A DNA stretch of 64,000 nucleotides from Alkalinema sp. FACHB-956 (lineage in GTDB: Bacteria > Cyanobacteriota > Cyanobacteriia > Leptolyngbyales > Leptolyngbyaceae), in assembly GCF_014697025.1 (NCBI RefSeq), contig NZ_JACJRC010000015.1, positions 62,001 through 126,000 on the forward strand, read 5' to 3'. Below the pieces are notes generated by a model that had not been told where the DNA came from, searched no databases, and saw only the letters and a program-made list of their open reading frames with translations. The position numbers were made by a program, and so were the translations under genes. Below are positions 34,501 through 43,800 of the stretch, in pieces (the first letter of the stretch is position 1; each line of letters starts with the position of its first letter).

Positions 34501-37221
34501 ATGCCAGAAACCACCACTGTTTTACAGCAGCTTTACCGCCTGATTCTCCATGAATATCAGCAGCTTTATAGCGTGTGGCAAAGCGCTGATATTTTACAGT
34601 CACAGTACGATCAGGCTCTCACGCCTGCTGTGGTAGAAGCGCATCTTCAGGGCAACCCAATTATCTCAGTGCGCCTCCTCCAACCGGGTACAAACCTGGC
34701 AAAAGCAGGCTGCATTGATTTTGATGCCCCAAAGGATGGCAGCGATGAACAGACTTTGCGTGAGGTGTTGAGTTTGTCGCAACGAGTGCAACAAGTCGCT
34801 ACTAGTCAAGGATTCCCTACTTATCTGGAATTTAGTGGTCGTCGTGGTTTCCATCTCTGGTTGTTTGCTGATATGCCGCTGCCTGGTGCTACCTGGGTCA
34901 AGGCATTGCAGAACCTCTGTTATTTAGCTGATTACAAGCCAAAGGAGATTTATCCCGCTACAGCAACAACGGCGATCGATGGCAAAGCATCAGGACGACC
35001 GATTAAATTGCCCTGTGGCAGGCACCAAAGCAGCGGTAAGTGGAGCGGTTTCTTAAATGAGCCTGTGAACTGGTCTGAAGGATTTCCGGTAGTACCCGAT
35101 GATCAGGCTGGTTTGATGGCATCTTTTCAGCAGACTCCTGTGGCTCAACTGGCTCAACTAGCTGCACTTGAAGTGAGCCTCAGCAGTGCGATCAGTAAAA
35201 ATGGGCATCAAAAGGGCAATGCTTTTCAGGAGCGATTGGGGTTTGCTGGGAGTTCAACCGTTCAGCAGACTACCGCCACAAAATCTACAGATTTTTCGAT
35301 TCTGGCTCCCGATGAGCATCCTGCTTGCATTCACTATCTGATGAGCCAGGGTGCGCCAACCGATCAGGACTACAACTCAGTCAACTTAACTCTGTCACGC
35401 TATGTCATCACCAGGGGATGGGAACATAACCAGGCAGAACCCCTGGCAGAAGCAATGGCACGAGCGTCTGATCACCATCCAACCAGTAAAACGACGGTTG
35501 AATCCAGGCTAAGAAATTTCCACAGCACCTATGCTTCGGTTAAACGAAATCCTCACGACTATCAGTGGAGTTGCAGCTACATTCGCAACAGCCGTGAGTT
35601 AGTCCGCTGTGGAGGCTGTACAGGCTATGCCTGCCCCTTTTGGCAATGGGAGAAGCCAGAGGGTGACAACGAGGTTGCTAGACGGGTTGAACAAGATTTG
35701 CTGGCTTACATCCTGCACCACCCAGAAGCCGGGATGCAGGAAGCCTTGGGTGTGGATTTACCCGTCGAGGGCTTTATTGCCACATTTATGCCCAAAGGCG
35801 ATGATTCAAAGCCGTTTTATCTCCACCAAAGGCTCTGGGAATGCTTTGTAAGCCTGGAGCTAGAAGGGAGAGAGTTAACGCCCAGTCTCGTTCTCTCACG
35901 GCTGGAAAAAATGGTGATGGAGCGCTCTCCCCTACCGACCTCGATTTTGAATCAAGTTGCTGCCTATTTGGACGAGCTTTTGAATCTGGCTCCCTGTGGT
36001 TGGGAGACGTTTACAGAACTCCTCATGAGAGTGCGAGATACCGGATTGCGACTACTAGCAAAAGAGCAGGCTGCCACTGCATCGGAATTATTGGATAGCC
36101 CCTTACATCCTGTTACCGAAACGCTGGAAACACTCATTCACCATTCCCAACATCTTCAGCAACGGAATGCCTCAGAAGTCATGCCAATGGTGGCCTATAC
36201 TCAGGACTTGATCCGGGAATTGTTTGGGCAACCGCAAACGGCGATCGCCACCCCTGCTCCTTGGCTGAATCGTTCTCTCAATGGTGGGTTACATCCCGGC
36301 AGGCTTTATGTTGTGGGTGCTCCTCCCGGCTCAGGAAAAACGACCTGGTGCGCCTGGTGCGCGGATGAAGCGGCAAAAGCTAAAATCCCCGTGCTGTATG
36401 TCTCTTTTGAGATGGGGAAGCAGCAGCTCTGGGTGAATGCCTTGTCGCGGACGGGTGGGTTGAACTCCGGTTTGATTGAAGCAAAACATTGGATGAACGC
36501 GGACTATGCCCATGCAGAATGGTTGAAACAGCAGACTGCGCTGGCAATTCGGGCATACGATCAGCAGATTGCAGAATATCTAACGGTTTTAGAAGCAGGT
36601 CCAGAGGTTACAGTTGCTCATTTGAAGGGGACGATCGCTCAAATTCGCCGCATTGCAGAAATCGATAAAACAGCGCCCGTGTTGGTAATTGTCGATTATT
36701 TACAACTCATGTGTTGTGGGGATGAAAAACTTGATTCTGGTGCCAATGAAGTGTTGCGGGTTTCGCGGGTGGCAACGGGGTTAAAGCAACTGGCGCGAGA
36801 TACGGGTGCTGCTGTGGTGGCGATTAGTGACATTAATAAGGCGGCCTACCAGGAAGCACTTCGGACTGGAACGTTGGATATGGGTGCGTTACGGGACTCG
36901 TTCAAGATTGCCCACGCCGCAGACTGCATTATGCTGCTCCAGACAGGGAAGGCACAGCGAGGCAATGACCAGCCTAGAGATCAGCTTGACCTGCTGGAAG
37001 AACGTTATGCCGGAGACTATCTCAGACTCCGGCAAATTCAAGACGTGCGCGCTCAGTATCCGCTTAATGAAAAAGCGAAGGCGACCTATGCGCGACTTAG
37101 CATTCTCAAAAATCGGGGTGGTGTCACAGCAGAGCCATTGTTTGTCTATGAGCGGGCTTACCACCGCTTCATTCCGGTTGATTTGGATTTAGGAGAGGAC
37201 AATGACCGTGAAGATCTCTAG
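34501..37221 (+). CDS. Primase-helicase fusion: AEP primase plus DnaB-type helicase
   Basis: From the ATG at 34501 the protein has 906 residues. An archaeo-eukaryotic-type primase domain comes first: CIDFDAP with Asp73 and Asp75, FSGRRGFHLWLF (111-122) and IKLPCGRH (168-175). A small Cys cluster (CGGCTGYAC, 370-378) may bind zinc. Residues about 395-480 resemble the DnaB N-terminal domain. The last 330 residues are a RecA-fold DnaB helicase with Walker A GAPPGSGKT (606-614), FEMGKQQLWVNAL and Walker B VIVDYLQL. One chain thus primes and unwinds. It lies behind the iteron region, and its last 20 bases overlap the start of the second family A polymerase. Confidence 0.85.
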   Translation: MPETTTVLQQLYRLILHEYQQLYSVWQSADILQSQYDQALTPAVVEAHLQGNPIISVRLLQPGTNLAKAGCIDFDAPKDGSDEQTLREVLSLSQRVQQVATSQGFPTYLEFSGRRGFHLWLFADMPLPGATWVKALQNLCYLADYKPKEIYPATATTAIDGKASGRPIKLPCGRHQSSGKWSGFLNEPVNWSEGFPVVPDDQAGLMASFQQTPVAQLAQLAALEVSLSSAISKNGHQKGNAFQERLGFAGSSTVQQTTATKSTDFSILAPDEHPACIHYLMSQGAPTDQDYNSVNLTLSRYVITRGWEHNQAEPLAEAMARASDHHPTSKTTVESRLRNFHSTYASVKRNPHDYQWSCSYIRNSRELVRCGGCTGYACPFWQWEKPEGDNEVARRVEQDLLAYILHHPEAGMQEALGVDLPVEGFIATFMPKGDDSKPFYLHQRLWECFVSLELEGRELTPSLVLSRLEKMVMERSPLPTSILNQVAAYLDELLNLAPCGWETFTELLMRVRDTGLRLLAKEQAATASELLDSPLHPVTETLETLIHHSQHLQQRNASEVMPMVAYTQDLIRELFGQPQTAIATPAPWLNRSLNGGLHPGRLYVVGAPPGSGKTTWCAWCADEAAKAKIPVLYVSFEMGKQQLWVNALSRTGGLNSGLIEAKHWMNADYAHAEWLKQQTALAIRAYDQQIAEYLTVLEAGPEVTVAHLKGTIAQIRRIAEIDKTAPVLVIVDYLQLMCCGDEKLDSGANEVLRVSRVATGLKQLARDTGAAVVAISDINKAAYQEALRTGTLDMGALRDSFKIAHAADCIMLLQTGKAQRGNDQPRDQLDLLEERYAGDYLRLRQIQDVRAQYPLNEKAKATYARLSILKNRGGVTAEPLFVYERAYHRFIPVDLDLGEDNDREDL

Positions 37222-39658
37222 CCCCAATGTTAGTGGTGTAGAAGCAAATTCCAATCTCTCTACGGCTGCTGATCCACTGTATGAGGATTTAATGGATTGG
37301 GCAAAAGCTCGGAAACGGCAGTTTCTGAGGAATCGGGTTCAACAAAGTAGTGAGCCTATTAAAGCTGCAACTGCTGCATCAGAAACACCATCAGCAAGCG
37401 ATGCCTGGATTGAAACCTGGTATACTCCACCGCCTCTACCAACGCGGATTGCCAAACAGAAAGCGACGTTCTTCCAGAGCCACTCCGTGAATGCTTCCAG
37501 TGCCCCTTATCAAGAAGCGGGAGGAAAAGTAGAAGCAGAGGAAGTCAAGGAAATCAAACCTTTGATCTCTCCTAGTCCTGCAACCTCCTTATCTCCTCCA
37601 AACCACAACAGTTTTGAGATTGGTCAACAAGTTCTTCTCCGTCCAGACTCTCAGCGGGTACCTGCTGGTATTCCGATTGATGCCGTACTGGTCATTCAGG
37701 AGATATATACCAATGTTTATCGGAAACATCAAAATATTTGGTGTGTTTGGTGTAGCAGTGATGCTTTTTCTGGTTTGAAGTCAATTGATTCAGATTGTTT
37801 AATGCCATTATCAAAGCCAGTTCATACAACTGATATAGAAGGTGTATCTGAAATAGAATTTAGCGGTCTAGATATAGATGAAAAACAAAATTCTGTTTTA
37901 TCTCATACCCCTGTAAACTTCGAGTTTGTTGAAGATGGACAGCGGCTTGCAGAAATACTCAAGCCTTTCCAAACTTGCCAAGTCATTGCGGTTGACACAG
38001 AAACCACTGGACTTGATCCATTGAAGGATCGAATTCGCTTAGTTCAGATTGCTGCGGCTAATCAGCCTGTTATTATCATCGACCTGTTTAAAGTTGCCAA
38101 GGAAACGCTAACTCCTCTGTACGAACTGCTCCAAGGTAAGCCAATCAAAGTTTTGCAGAATGCCAAATTTGACTTGAAGTTTCTTCAACAGGCAGGACTT
38201 CCCATTGCTGGCAAACTGTTCGACACGATGATAGCGGCGCAATTACTGGATGCAGGGGTACGATCGCACGGATATAACCTGGCGGAACTAGTCAAGGTCT
38301 ATCTGGGAGAAGAACTCTCCAAAGAACAGCAGCGAAGTGATTGGAGCAATCCCAGCCTTTCTTCTGAGCAATTAGCTTATGCAGCGCGAGATGCAGCGAT
38401 TCTACTGCGGTTACGCGAGGTGATAAAACCTAAGCTGACAAGTGCTCGTTTGGTGGAAACTGCCAAGCTGGAATTTGATTGTTTGGGGGCGATCGCCCAA
38501 ATGGAACTGAATGGCATGCTGCTCGATCTTTCCCGCTGGGATTCCCTGCGCCAAGAGCTAGAACAACGAAGAGACCAGATGGCGGGTGCATTACGACAAC
38601 AGTTTCAGCCAGCCTTGCTGAGTGCCCAACTCGATCTCTTGGGGAATGAAGTTTCTCTCAATTTGGATAGTCAGCCGCAGGTGTTAGAGGCACTACAGCA
38701 AATGGGTGTGCCAGTGGAAAACACCAGCAAACTCTCTCTGATTCCGCTGGCAGAAGAGCATCCGCCCGTCAGAGCTTTGCTGGACTACCGCAAAGCAGCA
38801 AAATCAGTTCAGGCGTTTGCTAGTAGCCTGCCTAAACACGTCCACCTCATCACCGGGCGAATTCATCCAGATTATCAACAGATGGGGGCTGCTACTGGAC
38901 GCATGTCTTGTCGCAACCCCAACCTGCAACAGATTCCCAGAGACAAAATCTTTCGTGGTTGCTTTATTCCGGCTCCAGGCTATCGTTTAGTCGTGGCAGA
39001 CTACTCTCAAATTGAGTTGCGGGTGGCAGCGGAACTGAGTGGCGATCGCCGCATGATTGAGGCATACCAGAATGATGAAGACCTGCACCGGCTCACGGCT
39101 GCTCTGATTGCTGATAAATCTCTGGATCAGGTCGAGAAATCAGAGCGGCAGGCAGCGAAAGCGGTCAACTTTGGGCTAATTTACGCGATGGGAGCAAAGG
39201 GTTTGGCAGAGTACGCCTATAACAACTATGGGGTACAGATGAGCTTAAAGCAGGCAGAAACCTTTCGTAAGCGATATTTTGAGGCGTATCAGGGGATTGC
39301 CCGCTGGCATGGGGCGATAAAGCGAAGGTTGCCCAGGGAGATGAGGACGATGGGCGATCGCCTTCGGTGCTGGAAAGATGAGCCGAAGTTAACAGAGTTG
39401 CTAAATACTCCAGTTCAGGGCACTGCCGCAGATATTACTAAGGCTGCTTTAGCGAAACTCCCGGTAGCATTGAAAGGAATAGGAGCCAGATTAATTGGCA
39501 CCGTGCATGATGAAATCTTGCTGGAAGCTCCAGAAGATAAAGCTGAACAGGCTGCACAGATTCTTCAGCAAGTGATGGAGCAGGCTGGACAGAGTTACTT
39601 AAGAAAGGTGCCAGTGAAAGCGGAGGTGGCGATCGCTCTTAACTGGGCAGAGAAGTAA
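37202..39658 (+). CDS. Family A DNA polymerase with N-terminal extension
   Basis: The 818-residue protein overlaps the primase-helicase gene by 20 bp. Residues 1-240 are an extension: a helical start (DLMDWAKARKRQF), a disordered part, and a small beta domain (FEIGQQVLLRPDS, then QNIWCVWCSSDAF) like an SH3/KOW fold. The exonuclease keeps DTETTGLDP (Asp265, Glu267), Asp324 and YAARDAA (Tyr393, Asp397). Polymerase motifs are ADYSQIELR (Asp600), RQAAKAVNFGLIYAMG (649-664, with Ala for the usual Gly after Tyr661) and VHDEILLE (Asp770). QLDLL at 476-480 lies where the other polymerase has QMSLL. Coupling to the primase-helicase marks it as the likely plasmid replicase. Confidence 0.9.
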   Translation: MTVKISSPNVSGVEANSNLSTAADPLYEDLMDWAKARKRQFLRNRVQQSSEPIKAATAASETPSASDAWIETWYTPPPLPTRIAKQKATFFQSHSVNASSAPYQEAGGKVEAEEVKEIKPLISPSPATSLSPPNHNSFEIGQQVLLRPDSQRVPAGIPIDAVLVIQEIYTNVYRKHQNIWCVWCSSDAFSGLKSIDSDCLMPLSKPVHTTDIEGVSEIEFSGLDIDEKQNSVLSHTPVNFEFVEDGQRLAEILKPFQTCQVIAVDTETTGLDPLKDRIRLVQIAAANQPVIIIDLFKVAKETLTPLYELLQGKPIKVLQNAKFDLKFLQQAGLPIAGKLFDTMIAAQLLDAGVRSHGYNLAELVKVYLGEELSKEQQRSDWSNPSLSSEQLAYAARDAAILLRLREVIKPKLTSARLVETAKLEFDCLGAIAQMELNGMLLDLSRWDSLRQELEQRRDQMAGALRQQFQPALLSAQLDLLGNEVSLNLDSQPQVLEALQQMGVPVENTSKLSLIPLAEEHPPVRALLDYRKAAKSVQAFASSLPKHVHLITGRIHPDYQQMGAATGRMSCRNPNLQQIPRDKIFRGCFIPAPGYRLVVADYSQIELRVAAELSGDRRMIEAYQNDEDLHRLTAALIADKSLDQVEKSERQAAKAVNFGLIYAMGAKGLAEYAYNNYGVQMSLKQAETFRKRYFEAYQGIARWHGAIKRRLPREMRTMGDRLRCWKDEPKLTELLNTPVQGTAADITKAALAKLPVALKGIGARLIGTVHDEILLEAPEDKAEQAAQILQQVMEQAGQSYLRKVPVKAEVAIALNWAEK

Positions 39659-39716
39659 GGTTTCAAGAACCTGCTCTTGATTACTCAATGAGCGGCATAG
39701 GTACGGTGATTCCTGA

Positions 39717-40031
39717 TTATGTTTCTGGCAATTCCTCATTCAGCAAACTGTCTAAATCTCGCATTCCTGGCAAAATCCGCAGAATTTCTAGACGTATTTC
39801 TTTGACGCGATAAACGACGACGTAAGCTGTTTTACCAATTTTGGGAGTTATCAGTTCTCTGGTACCAAAAACTCGTCCCGGTTTACCCAGGTTGGGCATT
39901 GAGGAAAGCCGCTTAATCAATTGCTTTAGCCGGGAAGCGACCGCTTTCGCTGCCTCTGGATCGTCTTCAGCGATGTAGGCACGAATAGCTGCTAAATCCT
40001 TTACTGCAAGCGAAAGAAATACTATGTGCAT
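39717..40031 (-). CDS. parE: ParE/RelE-family toxin
   Basis: The 104-residue protein shows the ParE pattern: LAVKDLAAIRAYIAEDDPEA, then LIKRLSSMPNLGKPGRVFGT and KTAYVVVYRVKEIRLEILRI. ParE toxins poison gyrase; RelE relatives cleave mRNA, and the choice cannot be settled by eye. It overlaps the antitoxin gene by 10 bp, the usual order antitoxin then toxin. It would stabilise the plasmid by killing plasmid-free cells. Confidence 0.82.
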   Translation of the reverse strand: MHIVFLSLAVKDLAAIRAYIAEDDPEAAKAVASRLKQLIKRLSSMPNLGKPGRVFGTRELITPKIGKTAYVVVYRVKEIRLEILRILPGMRDLDSLLNEELPET

Positions 40032-40294
40032 GGAGCAGGCTTTTCATCCTTTGTTCCCCAGGTATCCAACCACGCATCCACTGCTTCACCCTCTACCCAT
40101 TCGGCTTCAGGACTGTCCGCCAACGCGATCGCTTCTTCAATCGTTTGAATTTGCCAAAGGTGTTGCTCAATGTAGAAGGAGATCGCCTCTGCTGCCAGCC
40201 AGGACTTACTACGCCGAGTACTCTGCGCTAAAGCATCCAGCTTGTCTTTTAATTCTGGAGCTAATCGAATGGTAAGGACTTCACTTTGAGCCAT
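40022..40294 (-). CDS. parD: ParD/CopG-type antitoxin
   Basis: From MAQSEVLTIRLAPELKDKL, with GGAG at good spacing, the product has 90 residues. The first 45 form a ribbon-helix-helix (VLTIRLAPELKDKLDALAQS, then RRSKSWLAAEAISFYIEQ). The C-terminal part (ADSPEAEWVEGEAVDAWLDT) would wrap the toxin. It is translated just before the toxin and should repress its own promoter, where TGTATACA lies between the -35 and -10 elements. Confidence 0.82.
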   Translation of the reverse strand: MAQSEVLTIRLAPELKDKLDALAQSTRRSKSWLAAEAISFYIEQHLWQIQTIEEAIALADSPEAEWVEGEAVDAWLDTWGTKDEKPAPCT

Positions 40295-40316
40295 CAGTGT
40301 TCTCCAAATTTCCCCC

Positions 40317-40345
40317 ATTCTAGCGTAGAGAATACAGTGTATACA
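40317..40345 (-). promoter_or_regulatory. Probable parDE promoter with operator
   Basis: On the minus strand TTGTAT and TAGAAT lie 18 bp apart and about 25 bp before the parD start. The palindrome TGTATACA (40338-40345) overlaps the -35 side and may be the antitoxin operator. Confidence 0.4.
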
Positions 40346-40413
40346 ATGTCTTCACTATGTGAGTTCACTAGCTGCGATCGCCCTCGCCACCCTCTCAAGC
40401 CATCAAACACGCC

Positions 40414-40740
40414 TTAAAAGGATTCGTCGGGTTCGTAATAGCGCCAGTTGTAGCGGCGCGATCGGCTGCCACTGTCCAACTTATCGATTGCCCCTGGATC
40501 ACCATTCAAAAACTCGCCCAGATCTTCATACTGGCTGGGATGCCAGGAACTAGAAGTCGTGGTTTTTGGTTCATCAGGTAGCACCATACTTTCCCCAGGT
40601 TTCAGATGGGCAAAGCGCGGGTGACATTCATCTTGAGTCCTGTCATCTGGGGTCAGGAGTTCTTCGCTTTTATCATCGGGTTCTTGATCATATTCCTGAA
40701 CCAGCAAACCGTTCTCCAGACGCTTAATGTGCCACGGCAT
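40414..40740 (-). CDS. Small acidic protein, unknown
   Basis: The 108-residue product follows a strong ribosome site (AAGGAGGATAACG). It starts MPWHIKRLENGLLVQEYDQE and is hydrophilic and acidic in its first half, ending SRRYNWRYYEPDESF. No family is recognised. It is divergent from the large RNA-polymerase-like gene and shares its 136-bp upstream spacer, so it may be part of the same function. Confidence 0.55.
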   Translation of the reverse strand: MPWHIKRLENGLLVQEYDQEPDDKSEELLTPDDRTQDECHPRFAHLKPGESMVLPDEPKTTTSSSWHPSQYEDLGEFLNGDPGAIDKLDSGSRSRRYNWRYYEPDESF

Positions 40741-40876
40741 CGTTATCCTCCTTGCTGTTCAATTCAAGAATAGCCACCTGGCTGATTTTGCCATGGCTGC
40801 TTTGTGTAAACGTCAAAAAACAGTCTAGCGCTTTCTAAGTTAGATGGTAGTACGTTTATATCATGAACCGTAGGTA

Positions 40877-43800
40877 ATGGATCTGGCCACGCGGGTCATT
40901 GAGGGTTCCGGTCTCAGCATCCCGATTTTTGATGGGGCGCACAACAACGGCAAGGGACGGTATTTGTCGGAGCCGGAGATTATTAAAAACTCTTTGCTGG
41001 AACAGATGTTTGAGCCAGAGGAGTTGCAATCTCTGCTGCTCGTAAAAATTGACAATCGTAATCCTGATGCAAATCATCTGCGGGCGCGTAGTTTTGCCGA
41101 TGGCACTTCGCGGCGGCTCACATTTAGTTCTGGCAACAGTTACTACTTTGCAGATGACGATTTGCGTAAGAACATCCGTCGATTGTTCGCAACAGAGCCG
41201 GATGCCGCTTGTCGGTATGGTTCTCTATTAGTGAGTAACTGCTACAAAGGGTCTGACACGTTGGAGAACCTGCGGGTCAAAATTGTGGATTTCAATGACC
41301 CGGAGTATTCCCACTACAAGACTGGAGATTGTCACGGTAAGATTTCGCCGCAACTTGCTCGTCAATTAGGGGGTGAGCAAAATTGCCCGTTTCAATTCCG
41401 ATTTGCCTGGAGGAAGCAATGGGCAGAAGGAAGCGAGCAAAGCTGCCCTCGCGTCAGTTTCTTATCTAAGGGAACGCTACTGCCCGATGCCCGACTGACT
41501 GAGGCAGAGGGCTATGACATCATCATGGATCGATCGTCGATCAAGGGCATTAAAAAGGCCCGATTGGATGCGCTGATTCCCTGTGGAGATTATGAGTTTC
41601 CGCAAGCCGCCATGGGCAACCGGGGCAATGCCAGAGCCACCAGTTACGACAATAGCTGGCAATTTACCATCTGGTATTCCGAGGATGCAGTGCGGCAGGA
41701 TTTGAAGCAGCCGACTGAGAAAAAAGCCAAAGTTTTGGCAGATTTACAGCGAAATCCTTTGGCACTGGCGCGGTACATCGTGCAGGAATACGACAAGGAA
41801 CAACAACGGCGACAAGAGCGATCGGAAGAAGAATTTGAGGATGAGGATGGTAATGCCAACAGCCATGTGCAGGAATCTCGCTGGATTTCACTGCTAAGAA
41901 GCGACAAATATGGGCAATTGGTTGAAACGCCCAAGTTTTGGAAGTTTGCAACGGATTATGTGGCAGGTAGATGGCGAGATTTAGCGATTAAGAGCGGCTA
42001 CAGTCATAGTTCTGGTATGGCAATGCCATCGGATGATTTACCGCGTGGCACGGTTTGTGTGCCTCATCTACCCGAAGGTGATGTGATTTTGACCCGCTAC
42101 CCGATCGTTAACTCAGACAATATTCGTCTCTACCACAACAGCCACGACCCGGAACTCAAAAAAACTCGTAATGTCATCTGGATAAATCCCAAAGATGCGG
42201 AGGAATATCATCAGGCAGACTTCGATGGTGATCAACTCATGGTTAGCCCTGCCAGCCAGTTGCCTAATCTTGCCAAAGAAACGCTGCGAGCGGGCGAGCC
42301 AGGACGCTTTGAAGCGGTGAAACAACGCCCTAAGCTGGCTTATAGCGAAGTTGTCACCGATGAGGGTGGTTTGAAGTACCAGAATCTGGCTCAGATTGCG
42401 GCGGCGGCGAATCAGAACAAGGTGGGATTGGTGGCAACCAACATTGGGCGGGTGCAATCGTCGATGCCGGGGGAAGGGGAGAATGTCGAGCGGTTTGAGC
42501 GCCGTCAACGTAAACTGCTTAACCGTCTGTTTCAGGCACTTCAGGTCGAGGTCGATGCGCCCAAAAGTGCAGAGCGGTTGGAGGATATCAAGGAGATCGA
42601 AGGGGAGAATCTGCTTTCGGATGCAAAACGCTGGTCAGAATCTCATCCCAGTCACTTTTTTGACTTTAAGAAGGACGATCGCCTCTATCGCAGTTTTGCC
42701 ATGCCTGCGGACGCTCCCGGTTCGATCAATGTTCTTGCCAGGGAGGTGGTCAATCCGTTGTGGGAGCCGACTCGGATTCGCAGCCGCGATCGCCATGAGT
42801 TCCGCTATCTATTTCCCAAAGATGATTTGTCTGTGGATGCGTTGGAGTGGGCAGAGGAACTGAAGACCCGGTTCCAGCAAGCCAGGGATGAGATTCAGGA
42901 ACGGGTGGGAGAAGACCGGGATGCTTTCAATGAGGAATTGGGCAAGCTTTACGACAGTTATCGAGCCGAAATCAATGAATTGTTTCCGACTCCAAAGGAA
43001 CGGTTTGAAGGAGCTGCGGCACTCTGGTATACCCAGCACACGCGCCCAGAAATGGATCGACATCGTCGGGATTGCCTGGCATTGGCAGAGCAGATGGATA
43101 TCACCTTTGCCCTTCAGCATGGCTATGAAGTACCCAGTGAAGCGCTACCCAGAGATGCCTATGTGTTGAGTGTACCGTTTGGGTCGGATGCGATTCGGTG
43201 GAAGGAAACCCTGGAGCAAAAAGGCATTCAATTTGATGCGATGATTCATCCGCAGCTACCGATGATTGAGTTTGCGCTCAAAGATCTTCCGCCCCGTTTG
43301 GTTGAGAAGCTAGAGGCTAAGTTCGCTCAGAACGTCAATGATCTGGATACGCTTCATGTACCCGATGATTTGCGAATTATTCCTCCTGCTGATCACATCT
43401 GGGCAGAATCGCGGCAGGACTCAGGAGTAGGGGCACTGGCATACAACCTGTTTACAGAGGAAGTTTGTCAGCAGCTTCAGGCATTTCAGTTCGATGAGAT
43501 TAAGGTTTTGGGCATCCGCCACAATGACTTTGCTAGGGAGAACTTTGCCAGTAAGCAATGGCGCAATCAAACTGTGAGCATTCAGGTAGGGGAGTTTGAA
43601 CTGCCGGAATCGCATCCAGAGTACTACCGTTATAACGGCACCCCGATCGTCCAGATCGACGATAAGAACCTGGGCACCTTCTCACCGGATACCCCTAAGC
43701 TACCGATCGGGAGTTCTTTTGAAGCTAATCTACGTCCTGAAGGTTCCAGTGTGGTGCTGAAGTTGAACCCTGATTCCATTCAACTTCCTGAGCCAGTCCT

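Noticed and set aside
40841..40860. GTAGTACGTTTATAT near the RNA-polymerase-like gene as a LexA box.
   Set aside because: The second half-site does not fit the consensus.
41664..42508. Several minus-strand frames inside the RNA-polymerase-like gene.
   Set aside because: They overlap a conserved coding frame and resemble no protein.
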